NCBI GenBank assembly: GCA_964494625.1
Contig: CAZBRT010000002.1
Coordinates: 186,001 to 250,000, forward strand
Reading direction: 5' to 3'
DNA from: UBA2784 sp964494625
GTDB lineage: Bacteria > Pseudomonadota > Alphaproteobacteria > Micropepsales > Micropepsaceae
Length of the DNA: 64,000 nucleotides
Shown here piece after piece: positions 26,182 to 34,110 of this stretch. How positions within the stretch are numbered: position 1 is the stretch's first letter; the number at the start of each line of letters is the position of its first letter. The notes beneath the pieces are model-generated. The model had not been told where the DNA came from and did not search any database. It worked only from the letters and a program-made list of their open reading frames with translations. Position numbers and translations under genes: made by a program.

Positions 26182-26985
26182 CTATTGAGAATTGCGGTTG
26201 TCGCGCAGCCAGTCGGTGGCAAATGACACTGCCTCGCGTGCGCCAAAACAGCGGATGCGCCCCGCCCCCAATGTGACCGAACGCACGGCGCCGGTCGCCT
26301 CGAATGCTTCGCCACAAGCGGCGAAATCATCCGCGTTATAGGTGTGCTCGCGCCAGATCACCCATTTGCGGCGGCCGTCGATCATCGTGGGCGAGCCCTG
26401 CTCGGCGGAACCGAGAAGCCCCGTGGAATGTTCGGCATGATGGAAGATCGTCGACGTGTTCCAGTGCGAACCGATGAACAGGACGCGGCCATTGCATTCG
26501 CAGAGTTGCGCCAGCGGCGAGCCTTCGCCGAAGCCTTCTTCCAGCGTCTGACTGTCCAGCAGCTTTCCGGCATCGGGGCCAATGGCGGCAAATGAGTCAC
26601 GCGGATGATTGCTGCGCCTGGCGCCCGGCCAATTGCGCACGGTTTCGGGAAACCGGCCCACGCCCCAGCTGGGCGTGGTTGCGGGATCGAACGCAGGCAT
26701 CTCCTCGCGGATGAGCGGCCACCATTCTTCGGGCACCGGCGGCTCACTCCAATGGCTTGGCTCTGTCAGATCGGACGTGAAGGCGGGCGCCATCAGCGTG
26801 CCCTCGGGACCGATCACGTCCAGCACGGATCGCACCAGAGTGGCCGCATGACCCATCACCCAGCCGAGCGACGATACCGACGCATGGGCAAGAACCACAT
26901 CACCGCGCGACAGGCCGACCGCCGTCAGCGCAAGGTTGACCATGCTCGGCGTGATCGGAATGTCGTGTCTCGCAACTGTGCCCAT
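26182..26985 (-). CDS. AAC(3)-family N-acetyltransferase
   Basis: The 267-residue protein resembles aminoglycoside 3-N-acetyltransferases. It has DVVLAHASVSSLGWVMG, the conserved PSWGVGRFPETVRNW and RRSNHPRDSFAAIG blocks, and NTSTIFHHAEH with the histidine-glutamate pair near the active site. This fold also occurs in enzymes that acylate phosphonate or peptide metabolites, so resistance is not proven. It is chromosomal, not near a mobile element or integron, and its base composition matches its neighbours, which argues against a recently acquired resistance gene. Confidence 0.82.
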   Translation of the reverse strand: MGTVARHDIPITPSMVNLALTAVGLSRGDVVLAHASVSSLGWVMGHAATLVRSVLDVIGPEGTLMAPAFTSDLTEPSHWSEPPVPEEWWPLIREEMPAFDPATTPSWGVGRFPETVRNWPGARRSNHPRDSFAAIGPDAGKLLDSQTLEEGFGEGSPLAQLCECNGRVLFIGSHWNTSTIFHHAEHSTGLLGSAEQGSPTMIDGRRKWVIWREHTYNADDFAACGEAFEATGAVRSVTLGAGRIRCFGAREAVSFATDWLRDNRNSQ

Positions 26986-27027
26986 GGCGCAAGATTTAGC
27001 CCGGCGCCGGGCACATATCAAACCGTC

Positions 27028-27417
27028 TCACGCGGCCTTGCGGTAGCTCACAATCTCGAACTCGATGCCGTCGCGGTCGAAGAAATAGAAGCGGCGGCCC
27101 GGCTCATAGTCTCCGTGGCTGAAGGTCTTGAAGCCGGCGGCCAGGACGCGGCGCTCCGTCTCGTCGAGATCATCCACTTCGATGCCGACATGGTTGAGCG
27201 GGGCGCCCTTCTCGTGCGCCCGCGGCGCGCCATTGCTGCCGGGCTCGGTATAGACGGCCAGGTAATGCGCGTCGGTGCCGACATGGATGGTGCGCCCGCC
27301 CATTGCCGACGGCCCTTTCCAGCGGATTTTCCAGTCGAAGACCGCCATCAACATGGCAGCTGTCTTCTCGGGGTCAGAGACGGTGACGTTTACGTGTTCG
27401 ATAAAGGCCTGCGCCAT
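27028..27417 (-). CDS. VOC (glyoxalase/bleomycin-resistance) family protein
   Basis: The 129-residue protein has two beta-alpha-beta-beta-beta modules. IEHVNVTVSDPEKTAAML holds the first metal-ligand histidine, and LNHVGIEVDDLDETERRVLAAG and DRDGIEFEIVSY the others. Members include glyoxalase I, dioxygenases and antibiotic-binding proteins. ATG 27417 was chosen. Upstream lies a MerR-type promoter with a SoxR-like operator and the divergent soxR gene, so it is likely induced by redox-cycling compounds; this supports a detoxification role. Confidence 0.85.
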   Translation of the reverse strand: MAQAFIEHVNVTVSDPEKTAAMLMAVFDWKIRWKGPSAMGGRTIHVGTDAHYLAVYTEPGSNGAPRAHEKGAPLNHVGIEVDDLDETERRVLAAGFKTFSHGDYEPGRRFYFFDRDGIEFEIVSYRKAA

Positions 27418-27477
27418 CTTGTTGCTCCGTTGCTTTCCTGCCCCGCCTGCCTTGCGGCTTGCGGCGCTGACGCATCC

Positions 27478-27508
27478 CTTGTAAAACATCAACCTCACTT
27501 GAGGTCCA
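27478..27508 (-). promoter_or_regulatory. SoxR-type operator and 19-bp-spaced promoter of the VOC gene
   Basis: On the minus strand TGGACC (27508-27503) and TACAAG (27483-27478) are separated by 19 bp, the stretched spacing typical of MerR-family targets. Between them CATCAA-N6-TTGAGG (27487-27504, plus strand) resembles the SoxR site CCTCAA-N6-TTGAGG with one mismatch. It lies between the divergent VOC and soxR genes. The reading as SoxR site is inference backed by position. Confidence 0.65.
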
Positions 27509-27554
27509 GTAACGTTTTGCGGCGCTCTGTGAAGGGCCTGTTTGGAGTTCGGGC

Positions 27555-28001
27555 ATGATCCACGCCAACGATATGCTTTCCATCGGCGAGCTTGCCGCGC
27601 GCACCGGTCTTTCCATTTCGGCGATCCGCTTTTATGAGGCCGAGGGGCTGGTTGCGCCCCGTCGCAGTCGTGGCGGCCAAAGGCGGTTCCTGCGGTCGGA
27701 TATCCGCCGACTTTCCTTCATCCGCATTGCCCAGCAGATGGGCCTGTCGCTTGACGCCATCTCGGCAGAACTCGCGCGGTTGCCCGGCGGGCGCACGCCC
27801 AATGCTGCCGATTGGTCCCGCATCAGCCGCGCCATGCGCGACATGCTGAACGAGCGGATCGATGCCCTCACGCGCACGCGCGACCGGCTGGATGGCTGCA
27901 TCGGCTGCGGGTGCCTGTCGCTCAAGGCCTGCGCGCTTTACAACCCGCAAGACAGGCTGGCGGCGGAGGGATCGGGGCCACGGGCGATTTTCCGGGAATG
28001 A
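27555..28001 (+). CDS. soxR: Redox-sensitive transcriptional activator SoxR
   Basis: This 148-residue MerR-family activator has an N-terminal winged helix (about 7-50; LSIGELAARTGLSISAIRFYEAEGL). A dimerisation helix follows. The [2Fe-2S] cluster cysteines are C115, C118, C120 and C126 in CIGCGCLSLKAC, the SoxR hallmark. It senses redox-cycling drugs and then underwinds 19-bp-spaced promoters. ATG 27555 is used; Met7 is an alternative. A SoxR-like site lies 50 nt upstream, facing the divergent VOC gene, which is the best local target; no soxS is present, as usual outside enterics. Confidence 0.94.
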   Translation: MIHANDMLSIGELAARTGLSISAIRFYEAEGLVAPRRSRGGQRRFLRSDIRRLSFIRIAQQMGLSLDAISAELARLPGGRTPNAADWSRISRAMRDMLNERIDALTRTRDRLDGCIGCGCLSLKACALYNPQDRLAAEGSGPRAIFRE

Positions 28002-28036
28002 AAAAGGGCCGGGGTTGCGCCCGGCCCTTCCATATT
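28001..28036. terminator. Bidirectional terminator between soxR and glnA
   Basis: AAGGGCCGGG (28004-28013) and CCCGGCCCTT (28020-28029) form a perfect 10-bp stem, with A-rich sequence on the left and CCATATTTT on the right. It serves the convergent soxR and glnA transcripts. Confidence 0.85.
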
Positions 28037-28053
28037 TTCGAAACTCCCAGCGA

Positions 28054-29463
28054 TCAGACCGAGTAGTACATCTCGAACTCGATCGGGTGCGGTGTGTGCT
28101 CGAAAGCGTGCACTTCCTTCATCTTCAACTCAAGCCAGCTGTCGATGAAGTCGTCGGAGAAGACGCCGCCCTTCTTGAGGAACGCGCGATCCTTGTCGAG
28201 GTGCTCCAGCGCTTCACGCAAGGAGCCGCAGACCTGGGGAATGTTCTTCGCCTCTTCCGGCGGCAGATCATAAAGGTCCTTGTCGGCGGGCTGGCCGGGA
28301 TGGATTTTGTTCTCGATGCCATCAAGACCCGCCATCAGCAACGCGGCATAGGCGAGATAGGGGTTCGCGCCCGGATCGGGGAAGCGCACTTCAATGCGCT
28401 TGCCCTTGGGGCCCGGCGCAAACGGAATGCGCACCGAAGCCGAGCGGTTGCGCGCCGAATAGGCCAGCATCACCGGCGCCTCAAAGCCCGGGATCAGGCG
28501 CTTGTATGAATTGGTGAGCGGGTTGGTGAAGGCGTTCAGCGACCGCGCGTGCTTGATGATGCCGCCGATGTAATAGAGGCACATCTCCGAGAGGTCGGCA
28601 TAGCCGTTGCCTGCGAAAAGCGGTTTGCCGCCCTTCCAGATCGACTGATGCACGTGCATGCCCGAGCCATTGTCGCCCTTGATGGGCTTGGGCATGAAGG
28701 TTGCCGACTTGCCATAGGCAGCAGCCACCTGATGGATCACATATTTGTAGATCTGCATGTAGTCGCCGCACTTCACCAGCGTGTTGAACTTGAAGCCCAA
28801 CTCGTGCTGCGAGGGCGCGACTTCGTGGTGGTGCTTTTCCGGCTCGATGCCCATCTCGCCCATGATGGCGAGCATTTCAGAGCGGATGTCCTGCCCGCTG
28901 TCGACCGGCGGCACCGGGAAGTAACCGCCCTTCACACCCGGACGGTGGCCCAGATTGCCGGCGTCATACTTCGTGCCGGAATTGTAGGGGCCTTCCGCGC
29001 TGTCGAGGAAGTAATAGCCCTTGTTCATGCCCTGCTCGAAACGGACATCATCAAAGATGAAGAACTCGGCTTCCGGGCCGAAATAGGCCGTGTCGCCCAC
29101 GCCGACCGACTGCATGTATTTCTCGGCGGCCTTGGCGATGGAACGCGGGCAGCGGTTGTAGTGCTCGCCAGTGGACGGTTCGTGCACGTCGCATACGATG
29201 GTCAGCGTCGTCTGGGCGAAGAACGGGTCGATGACCGCGGTGCCCAGATCGGGCTTCAGCAACATGTCGGATTCATTGATCGCTTTCCATCCGGCGATCG
29301 ACGAACCGTCAAACATGGTGCCGTTGGTCAGGAAGTCGTGGTCAACCATCGACAGGTCGAAGGTGACGTGCTGCTGCTTGCCGCGCGGGTCGGTAAAGCG
29401 CAGGTCCACGAACTTCACGTCCTTGTCCTTGATGAGTTTCTGGATGTCGTCAGGCGTCGTCAT
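28054..29463 (-). CDS. glnA: Glutamine synthetase, type I
   Basis: This 469-residue enzyme assimilates ammonia as glutamine. The N-terminal motif FVDLRFTDPRGK, the substrate motif DGSSIAGW, the ATP and metal motif KPIKGDNGSGMHVHQS and the C-terminal adenylylation site Y398 in KDLYDLPPEE are all present. The tyrosine shows control by GlnE adenylylation. It lies 36 nt downstream of glnB in the classical alphaproteobacterial glnBA operon. Length and sequence are standard. Confidence 0.98.
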   Translation of the reverse strand: MTTPDDIQKLIKDKDVKFVDLRFTDPRGKQQHVTFDLSMVDHDFLTNGTMFDGSSIAGWKAINESDMLLKPDLGTAVIDPFFAQTTLTIVCDVHEPSTGEHYNRCPRSIAKAAEKYMQSVGVGDTAYFGPEAEFFIFDDVRFEQGMNKGYYFLDSAEGPYNSGTKYDAGNLGHRPGVKGGYFPVPPVDSGQDIRSEMLAIMGEMGIEPEKHHHEVAPSQHELGFKFNTLVKCGDYMQIYKYVIHQVAAAYGKSATFMPKPIKGDNGSGMHVHQSIWKGGKPLFAGNGYADLSEMCLYYIGGIIKHARSLNAFTNPLTNSYKRLIPGFEAPVMLAYSARNRSASVRIPFAPGPKGKRIEVRFPDPGANPYLAYAALLMAGLDGIENKIHPGQPADKDLYDLPPEEAKNIPQVCGSLREALEHLDKDRAFLKKGGVFSDDFIDSWLELKMKEVHAFEHTPHPIEFEMYYSV

Positions 29464-29499
29464 GGAAGCGGTTCCGGTTTCTGGAGTGGAATGTTGGTG

Positions 29500-29838
29500 T
29501 CAGATCGCATCCAGACCGGTTTCGCCGGTGCGGATGCGGATGGCTTCTTCGACAGTCGAGATGAATATCTTGCCGTCGCCGATGCGGCCGGTGCGGGCCG
29601 CCTTCTGGATGGCTTCAACGGCGCGGTCCACCATGTCGTCCTTGAGGACGATCTCGATTTTCACCTTGGGCAGGAAATCGACGACGTATTCGGCGCCGCG
29701 ATAAAGCTCCGTATGCCCCTTTTGCCGGCCGAAGCCCTTGGCCTCGGTGACCGTGATGCCCTGCAAACCGATTTCGTGAAGGGCTTCCTTCACTTCATCG
29801 AGCTTGAAGGGCTTGATGATGGCCTCGATCTTTTTCAT
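29500..29838 (-). CDS. glnB: Nitrogen regulatory protein PII
   Basis: The 112-residue signal protein is trimeric and binds ATP, ADP and 2-oxoglutarate. It begins MKKIEAIIKPFKLDEV, its T-loop has the uridylylation tyrosine Y51 (YRGAEYVVDF), and its C-terminal IRTGETGLDAI is typical. ATG 29838 is chosen; the long upstream frame is not homologous. It reports nitrogen status to GlnD/GlnE/NtrB and is co-transcribed with glnA. Confidence 0.98.
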   Translation of the reverse strand: MKKIEAIIKPFKLDEVKEALHEIGLQGITVTEAKGFGRQKGHTELYRGAEYVVDFLPKVKIEIVLKDDMVDRAVEAIQKAARTGRIGDGKIFISTVEEAIRIRTGETGLDAI

Positions 29839-30147
29839 CGCCTGTCCCTTGGGGCCGCGTAGCGATCCCCTGTTCCCTGAAAAGCTGGGTCCCTGATAAT
29901 GCTGCTGGTGTCCTGGTGCACTGCAACGTAACCCGTTGCGTAAGCATGGCCCGTGCCAGACCGGAACCAGAGTCCAACTTGCTGATTTTCGGGCGTTTTT
30001 CTGTGGATAAGTCGGCGCCCGGGCGGTTAGCTGCGTGGTCGCTGCGCTCTGGTTAATCAGGCTGCCGCTTTTTTGGGCAGACTGGTTTTCAGCTTTCGTC
30101 TGTGCGACCGAGAGCGCCGCCAAACGAGACCAACAGGGAATCGCCTC
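29839..30147. other. Divergent intergenic region glnB / aminotransferase, 309 nt
   Basis: No gene is seen. It must hold the divergent promoters of glnBA and of the aminotransferase. I looked for a sigma-54 site (GG-N10-GC) and NtrC sites upstream of glnB and found nothing convincing. The stretch near 29920-29940 contains TGGTGCACTGCA, which only weakly resembles an NtrC half-site pair. Confidence 0.4.
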
Positions 30148-31349
30148 ATGTCCGACAACGCGCAGGTCCAGCATCTCAATCCCGTCTTTGCCGGACTTGG
30201 CACGACGATCTTTTCGGTGATGTCGGCACTGGCAACCACCCACAAGGCCGTCAATCTGGGCCAGGGTTTTCCCGAGGAAGATGGGCCGCTTGAGATCCGC
30301 GCGGCGGCGGCCAAGGCGCTTCTGGATGGGCCCAACCAATATCCGCCGATGATGGGCCTGCCCGTGCTGCGCCAGGCGCTGGCGCGTCACGCCAAGCGTC
30401 ACTACGACCTCGACCTCAATTGGGAGAGCGAGATCATCGTCACGTCGGGTGCTACCGAAGCGCTGGCGGATTGCCTGATCGCGATGCTGCGCACCGGCGA
30501 CGAGGCCATTCTCTTTGAACCCGCCTATGACAGCTATCGCCCGATTGTGGAGGCTGTCGGCGCGCGCGCGGTGCCGGTGCGCCTGTCGCCGCCGGACTGG
30601 CATTTGCCGCTTGACGCGATTGCGCGTGCGATCACGCCGCGCACGCGTGTTATCCTGATCAATACGCCGATGAACCCCGTCGGCCGCGTGTTCTCGCGCG
30701 ATGAACTGACGTCGCTGGCGGCNNNNNNNNNNCCCTTGCAGTCAAGCATGATCTGCGCGTGATCTGCGACGAGGTCTATGAGCACCTGACCTTTGACGGC
30801 CTTGCGCACATTCCCCTGATGACATTGCCCGGCATGCGTGAGCGGACGGTGCGCATCGGCAGTGCGGGAAAAATCTTCTCGCTGACCGGCTGGAAAGTGG
30901 GCTGGATCGAAGGCCCTGCCCCGCTGATCGGCGTGATCGCCAAGGCGCACCAGTTTGTCACCTTCACGACACCGCCTGCGTTGCAGGCTGGTGTGGCCCA
31001 TGGCCTTGACCACGAGCAACGCTTCTATGAGGCATTGACAAAGGACCTTGCGGGAAAACGCGATGCCATCTGTGGCGCGTTGTCAAAGCTCGGCGTGAAG
31101 ATGCTGCCGTGCCAGGGCACCTATTTTGCGACCGGTGATTACGCGCCAATCGGGATCAACGAAGATGATGCCGCGTTTGCCAAGCGCCTGACGATGGAAG
31201 GTGGCGTTGCCACCATTCCGCTCAGCGCCTTCTACTCGGGCGAGGCGCCACGCACACTGCTGCGCTTTGCGTTCTGCAAGTCGCAGGCAACGATTGACGA
31301 AGCCGTGCGCCGCCTGAACGCCGCGTTCGGCAGGTTGAAGGCCGGGTAA
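30148..31349 (+). CDS. Class I/II aminotransferase, interrupted by an assembly gap
   Basis: This is a PLP-dependent aminotransferase of the kynurenine / methionine aminotransferase type. The N-terminal half has VNLGQGFPEEDGP, GPNQYPP and VTSGATEAL; the C-terminal half has VICDEVYEHLTFDG and the PLP lysine in SAGKIFSLTGWKVGW. The two halves are in different frames because of the 10-N run at 30723-30732. The frame resumes as LAVKHDLRVICDEV, so I treat it as one intact gene of about 400 residues with an unresolved gap, not a true frameshift. ATG 30148 follows AGGGAATC. It ends 4 nt before the stop of the convergent helicase. Confidence 0.85.
30723..30732. other. Assembly gap (10 N)
   Basis: Ten undetermined bases lie inside the aminotransferase coding region. 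The flanking protein halves read in phase only if the true gap length is 2 modulo 3 (2, 5, 8...), so ten is a placeholder. Confidence 0.95.
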
Positions 31350-31352
31350 GGC

Positions 31353-33059
31353 TTACGCCGTTTCCTTTTCCGCATCCGTCCCGTTGGACGATGCTGTGGT
31401 GAAGCGCGCTGACTGACGCATGAAGGCGGGCATCGCATCGCCAAAGCCGATCACGCGGCCGCCGCCTTCGTTTGTCCTCTCGCCACCGCGCTCACCACCG
31501 CGTTCGCGTTCGCGGCGCGGCTCGGCCTTTTTCTGGACCTCGGGCTTGGGAGGACGCGGCGTTTGGTTTGCTTCTTTCGGTGCACGCGCTTCACGCGGCT
31601 TGTGACGCGGACGCTCCGGCGCGACGTGGGCCGGTACTGCAGCGACGGTCTCAATCGCAACGGGTTCCACGACCCCGGGCGCTTCAGGCGCAGGCGAAAA
31701 GACATCCGGTTGATCTGCTTCCGCCATTGTCTGCATGCTGCCGATGTCCGGCTTCACGCTGGTGCTGGTCCCGGCCCTGGCGGCGCGAGGCTTGTCGCCT
31801 TGAGCCTTTTGGGGGCGCGCCTTGGCAGCCTGCGGCTTTGGCGACCGCTCCTTGCCGCCACGCCCGCCGCGGCGATTGCGGCCACCGCGTGCCGATTTCT
31901 CCTCGCCTTCCGCGCCGGCTGCAGCCGGATCAACAGAGAGGCTTGTGATCGCGATGCGCTCGATCGGCTTGCCGGTCAGTTTTTCAATCGCGTCGATGAA
32001 CTCGCCGTCGCGGCGCGTGGCAATGGTGATCGACGTGCCCGAACGGCCCGCGCGGCCCGTGCGGCCGATGCGGTGCACATAATCATCGGCATGGAACGGC
32101 ACATCGAAATTGAACACATGGCTGACGGCAGGAATGTCGAGGCCGCGGGCAGCGACGTCGCTTGCCACCAGGAGCTTGAGCTCGCCGGAGCGGAAACTGT
32201 CCAGCGTGCGGGTGCGCACCGACTGGTCAAGGTCACCATGAATGGGTGCCGCATTGAAGCCGTGCTTGGCCAGCGACTTTGCGACGATGTCCACATCACG
32301 CTTGCGGTTGCAGAAGATGATTGCGTTGGTCACTTCCTCGCCACCCAGGAAGTGGCGCAGCGCCTCGCGCTTGTCTTCCTCGCCGACAAAGACGAGCTTC
32401 TGCTCGATGGTGGTTGCCGCCGTTGCGGGGCGCGATGCCTCGATGCGCACGGGGTTGTTGAGGAACTGTTCCGACAGGCGCGTGATTTCCGGCGGCATGG
32501 TTGCCGAGAAGAAGAGTGTCTGGCGCGTGAACGGCAACATTTTGCAGATGCGCTCGATGTCGGGGATGAAACCCATGTCGAGCATGCGGTCGGCTTCGTC
32601 GATCACAAGGATCTGCACGCCCGACATCATCAGGCGGCCACGCTCGAACTGGTCGATCAGGCGGCCAGGCGTCGCGATGAGCACGTCAACGCCGCGATCA
32701 AGCTTCTTGTCCTGATCACCAAAGGCGACACCGCCGATGAGCAGTGCCATCGACAGCTTGTGATATTTGCCATAGCGCTCGAAACTCTCGGCCACCTGGG
32801 CGGCGAGTTCGCGCGTGGGCTCCAGGATCAATGTGCGCGGCATGCGCGCCTTGGCGCGACCCTGCGCCAGAATGTCGATCATCGGCAGGGTGAACGACGC
32901 GGTTTTGCCGGTGCCGGTCTGGGCAAGGCCCAGCACGTCACGGCCGCGCAATACCTGCGGGATCGCTTTTTCCTGGATGGGTGTAGGTGTGGTGTAGCCG
33001 GAATCGGCAACGGCCTTGAGCACTTCGGGCCCAAGACCAAGGTCTTCAAAACTTGTCAT
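31353..33059 (-). CDS. rhlE: DEAD-box RNA helicase, RhlE type (first copy)
   Basis: This 568-residue ATP-dependent RNA helicase starts MTSFEDLGLGPEVLKA. Motifs are in order: Q-motif TPIQ, motif I AQTGTGKT, Ia PTRELA, II DEAD (VIDEADRMLDMGF), III SAT, V DVAARGLDIP, VI HRIGRTGRAGR. After about residue 375 comes a 190-residue basic, low-complexity tail rich in R, G, P and K, which likely binds RNA. Such helicases act in ribosome assembly and cold adaptation. It is preceded by a long untranslated leader. A second RhlE-like gene is at 52045. Confidence 0.94.
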   Translation of the reverse strand: MTSFEDLGLGPEVLKAVADSGYTTPTPIQEKAIPQVLRGRDVLGLAQTGTGKTASFTLPMIDILAQGRAKARMPRTLILEPTRELAAQVAESFERYGKYHKLSMALLIGGVAFGDQDKKLDRGVDVLIATPGRLIDQFERGRLMMSGVQILVIDEADRMLDMGFIPDIERICKMLPFTRQTLFFSATMPPEITRLSEQFLNNPVRIEASRPATAATTIEQKLVFVGEEDKREALRHFLGGEEVTNAIIFCNRKRDVDIVAKSLAKHGFNAAPIHGDLDQSVRTRTLDSFRSGELKLLVASDVAARGLDIPAVSHVFNFDVPFHADDYVHRIGRTGRAGRSGTSITIATRRDGEFIDAIEKLTGKPIERIAITSLSVDPAAAGAEGEEKSARGGRNRRGGRGGKERSPKPQAAKARPQKAQGDKPRAARAGTSTSVKPDIGSMQTMAEADQPDVFSPAPEAPGVVEPVAIETVAAVPAHVAPERPRHKPREARAPKEANQTPRPPKPEVQKKAEPRRERERGGERGGERTNEGGGRVIGFGDAMPAFMRQSARFTTASSNGTDAEKETA

Positions 33060-33435
33060 TGGTACTTTCGGATGGCGAAACGGATCGACAGGGTTCGGAG
33101 CGGGCGACGTCGATCACTTAGCGTGCGCCAACTCGATACGGACCTGACCGAAGCTGCCTTGGGTTTGGCCGGGACATGACGCGCGGCGCGTCGGAAAAAA
33201 TTCCGGATGCAGCCTTGCACGATCATCCCTGCCAGCCGTGCTGCCCTCGCAGCGGTGGCCTCGTCATTTGCGGCGCAATATGCGGATAACCCCACGGAAG
33301 TCAATGAATTTGGGGCAATGACAGGTGTTTCTGCCCTGCACTGTTACCCAGTTGACGCCTTGCTTTTCTGCCGTGATCGGGCGGAAGCTCTGTCGGTTCC
33401 ATGGCTTAACGTCTGTCAAAGCGGGGATCACGGCG
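33060..33435. other. Divergent intergenic region with probable rhlE leader, 376 nt
   Basis: No supported gene is present. On the minus strand TTGACT (33304-33299) and a weak ATATTG (33281-33276) are 17 bp apart, a possible promoter that would give rhlE a 5' leader of about 210 nt, as often seen for cold-induced helicases. Small frames in the region start poorly and have no homologous look. Confidence 0.35.
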
Positions 33436-34110
33436 ATGTTTGTTGGTCATTATGCGGTCGCTCTTGCCTTGCGCCCCGCCAAGGCGTCGCCGTCGCTGCC
33501 TGTCCTTTTCACGGCTGTTCAGGCGCTCGACATCGGATTCTTCTCGCTGGCGCTCGCCGACATTGAACGTTACGCGATCGAGCCGGGCGCAACCGCGATG
33601 AACGGATTGGCACTCACCTATCTGCCCTACACGCATTCGCTCGTGGGAGCAGCCTTGCTCAGCGTGATCTTCGGTCTGGCGGTGATGCCCTTCCTGAAGG
33701 CGCGGCCGCGCATCATGGCGGCGGCAATTGCCGCCTTTGCCGTTTTCTCGCACTGGCTGCTCGACCTTGTGGTGCATCGACCCGATCTTGGCATCATCGG
33801 CGACAGCGACCACAAGCTGGGCTTTGGCCTCTGGAACCATCCCGAAATCGCCATGCCTCTGGAGATCGGCCTCATCGTTGTCGCGATGCTGATCTGGGTT
33901 GCAACCACGCGCGCTGCCAGCGGCTTTGGCCGCGCGATGCCGTGGGTCGCCCTGGCGGCGCTTCTGGCCGCTCAGGCGTTCAACTGGTTTGGCCCACAGC
34001 CGACGGCCCAAACGCCGCTTGATGAAATCTCCATGCAGGGCCTTATGGCCTATGGCGTGTTCATCGTGCTGGCGATCTTCATGGAGCGGTCGCGCACGCG
34101 CAAGACCTAG
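33436..34110 (+). CDS. Predicted integral membrane protein (metal-dependent-hydrolase-like permease family)
   Basis: The 224-residue protein has about six membrane segments. It starts MFVGHYAVALALR; conserved-looking polar residues are in TYLPYTHSLVGA and FSHWLLDLVVHRPDL, a pattern of histidines and aspartates within helices seen in a family of uncharacterised inner membrane proteins distantly like YdjM-type putative hydrolases. ATG 33436 is preferred over upstream starts because similarity begins there. Its end overlaps the convergent serine hydrolase stop by 4 nt. Confidence 0.7.
   Translation: MFVGHYAVALALRPAKASPSLPVLFTAVQALDIGFFSLALADIERYAIEPGATAMNGLALTYLPYTHSLVGAALLSVIFGLAVMPFLKARPRIMAAAIAAFAVFSHWLLDLVVHRPDLGIIGDSDHKLGFGLWNHPEIAMPLEIGLIVVAMLIWVATTRAASGFGRAMPWVALAALLAAQAFNWFGPQPTAQTPLDEISMQGLMAYGVFIVLAIFMERSRTRKT

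Noticed and set aside
26182..26985. Acquired aminoglycoside-resistance gene
   Set aside because: No integron, transposon or plasmid features nearby and composition like the neighbours; the AAC(3) fold has other functions.
30148..31349. Frameshifted aminotransferase pseudogene
   Set aside because: The frame change coincides exactly with the N run; both halves are otherwise intact.
33056..33304. 82-codon minus-strand frame upstream of rhlE
   Set aside because: It overlaps the probable untranslated leader and has no family look or ribosome-binding site.
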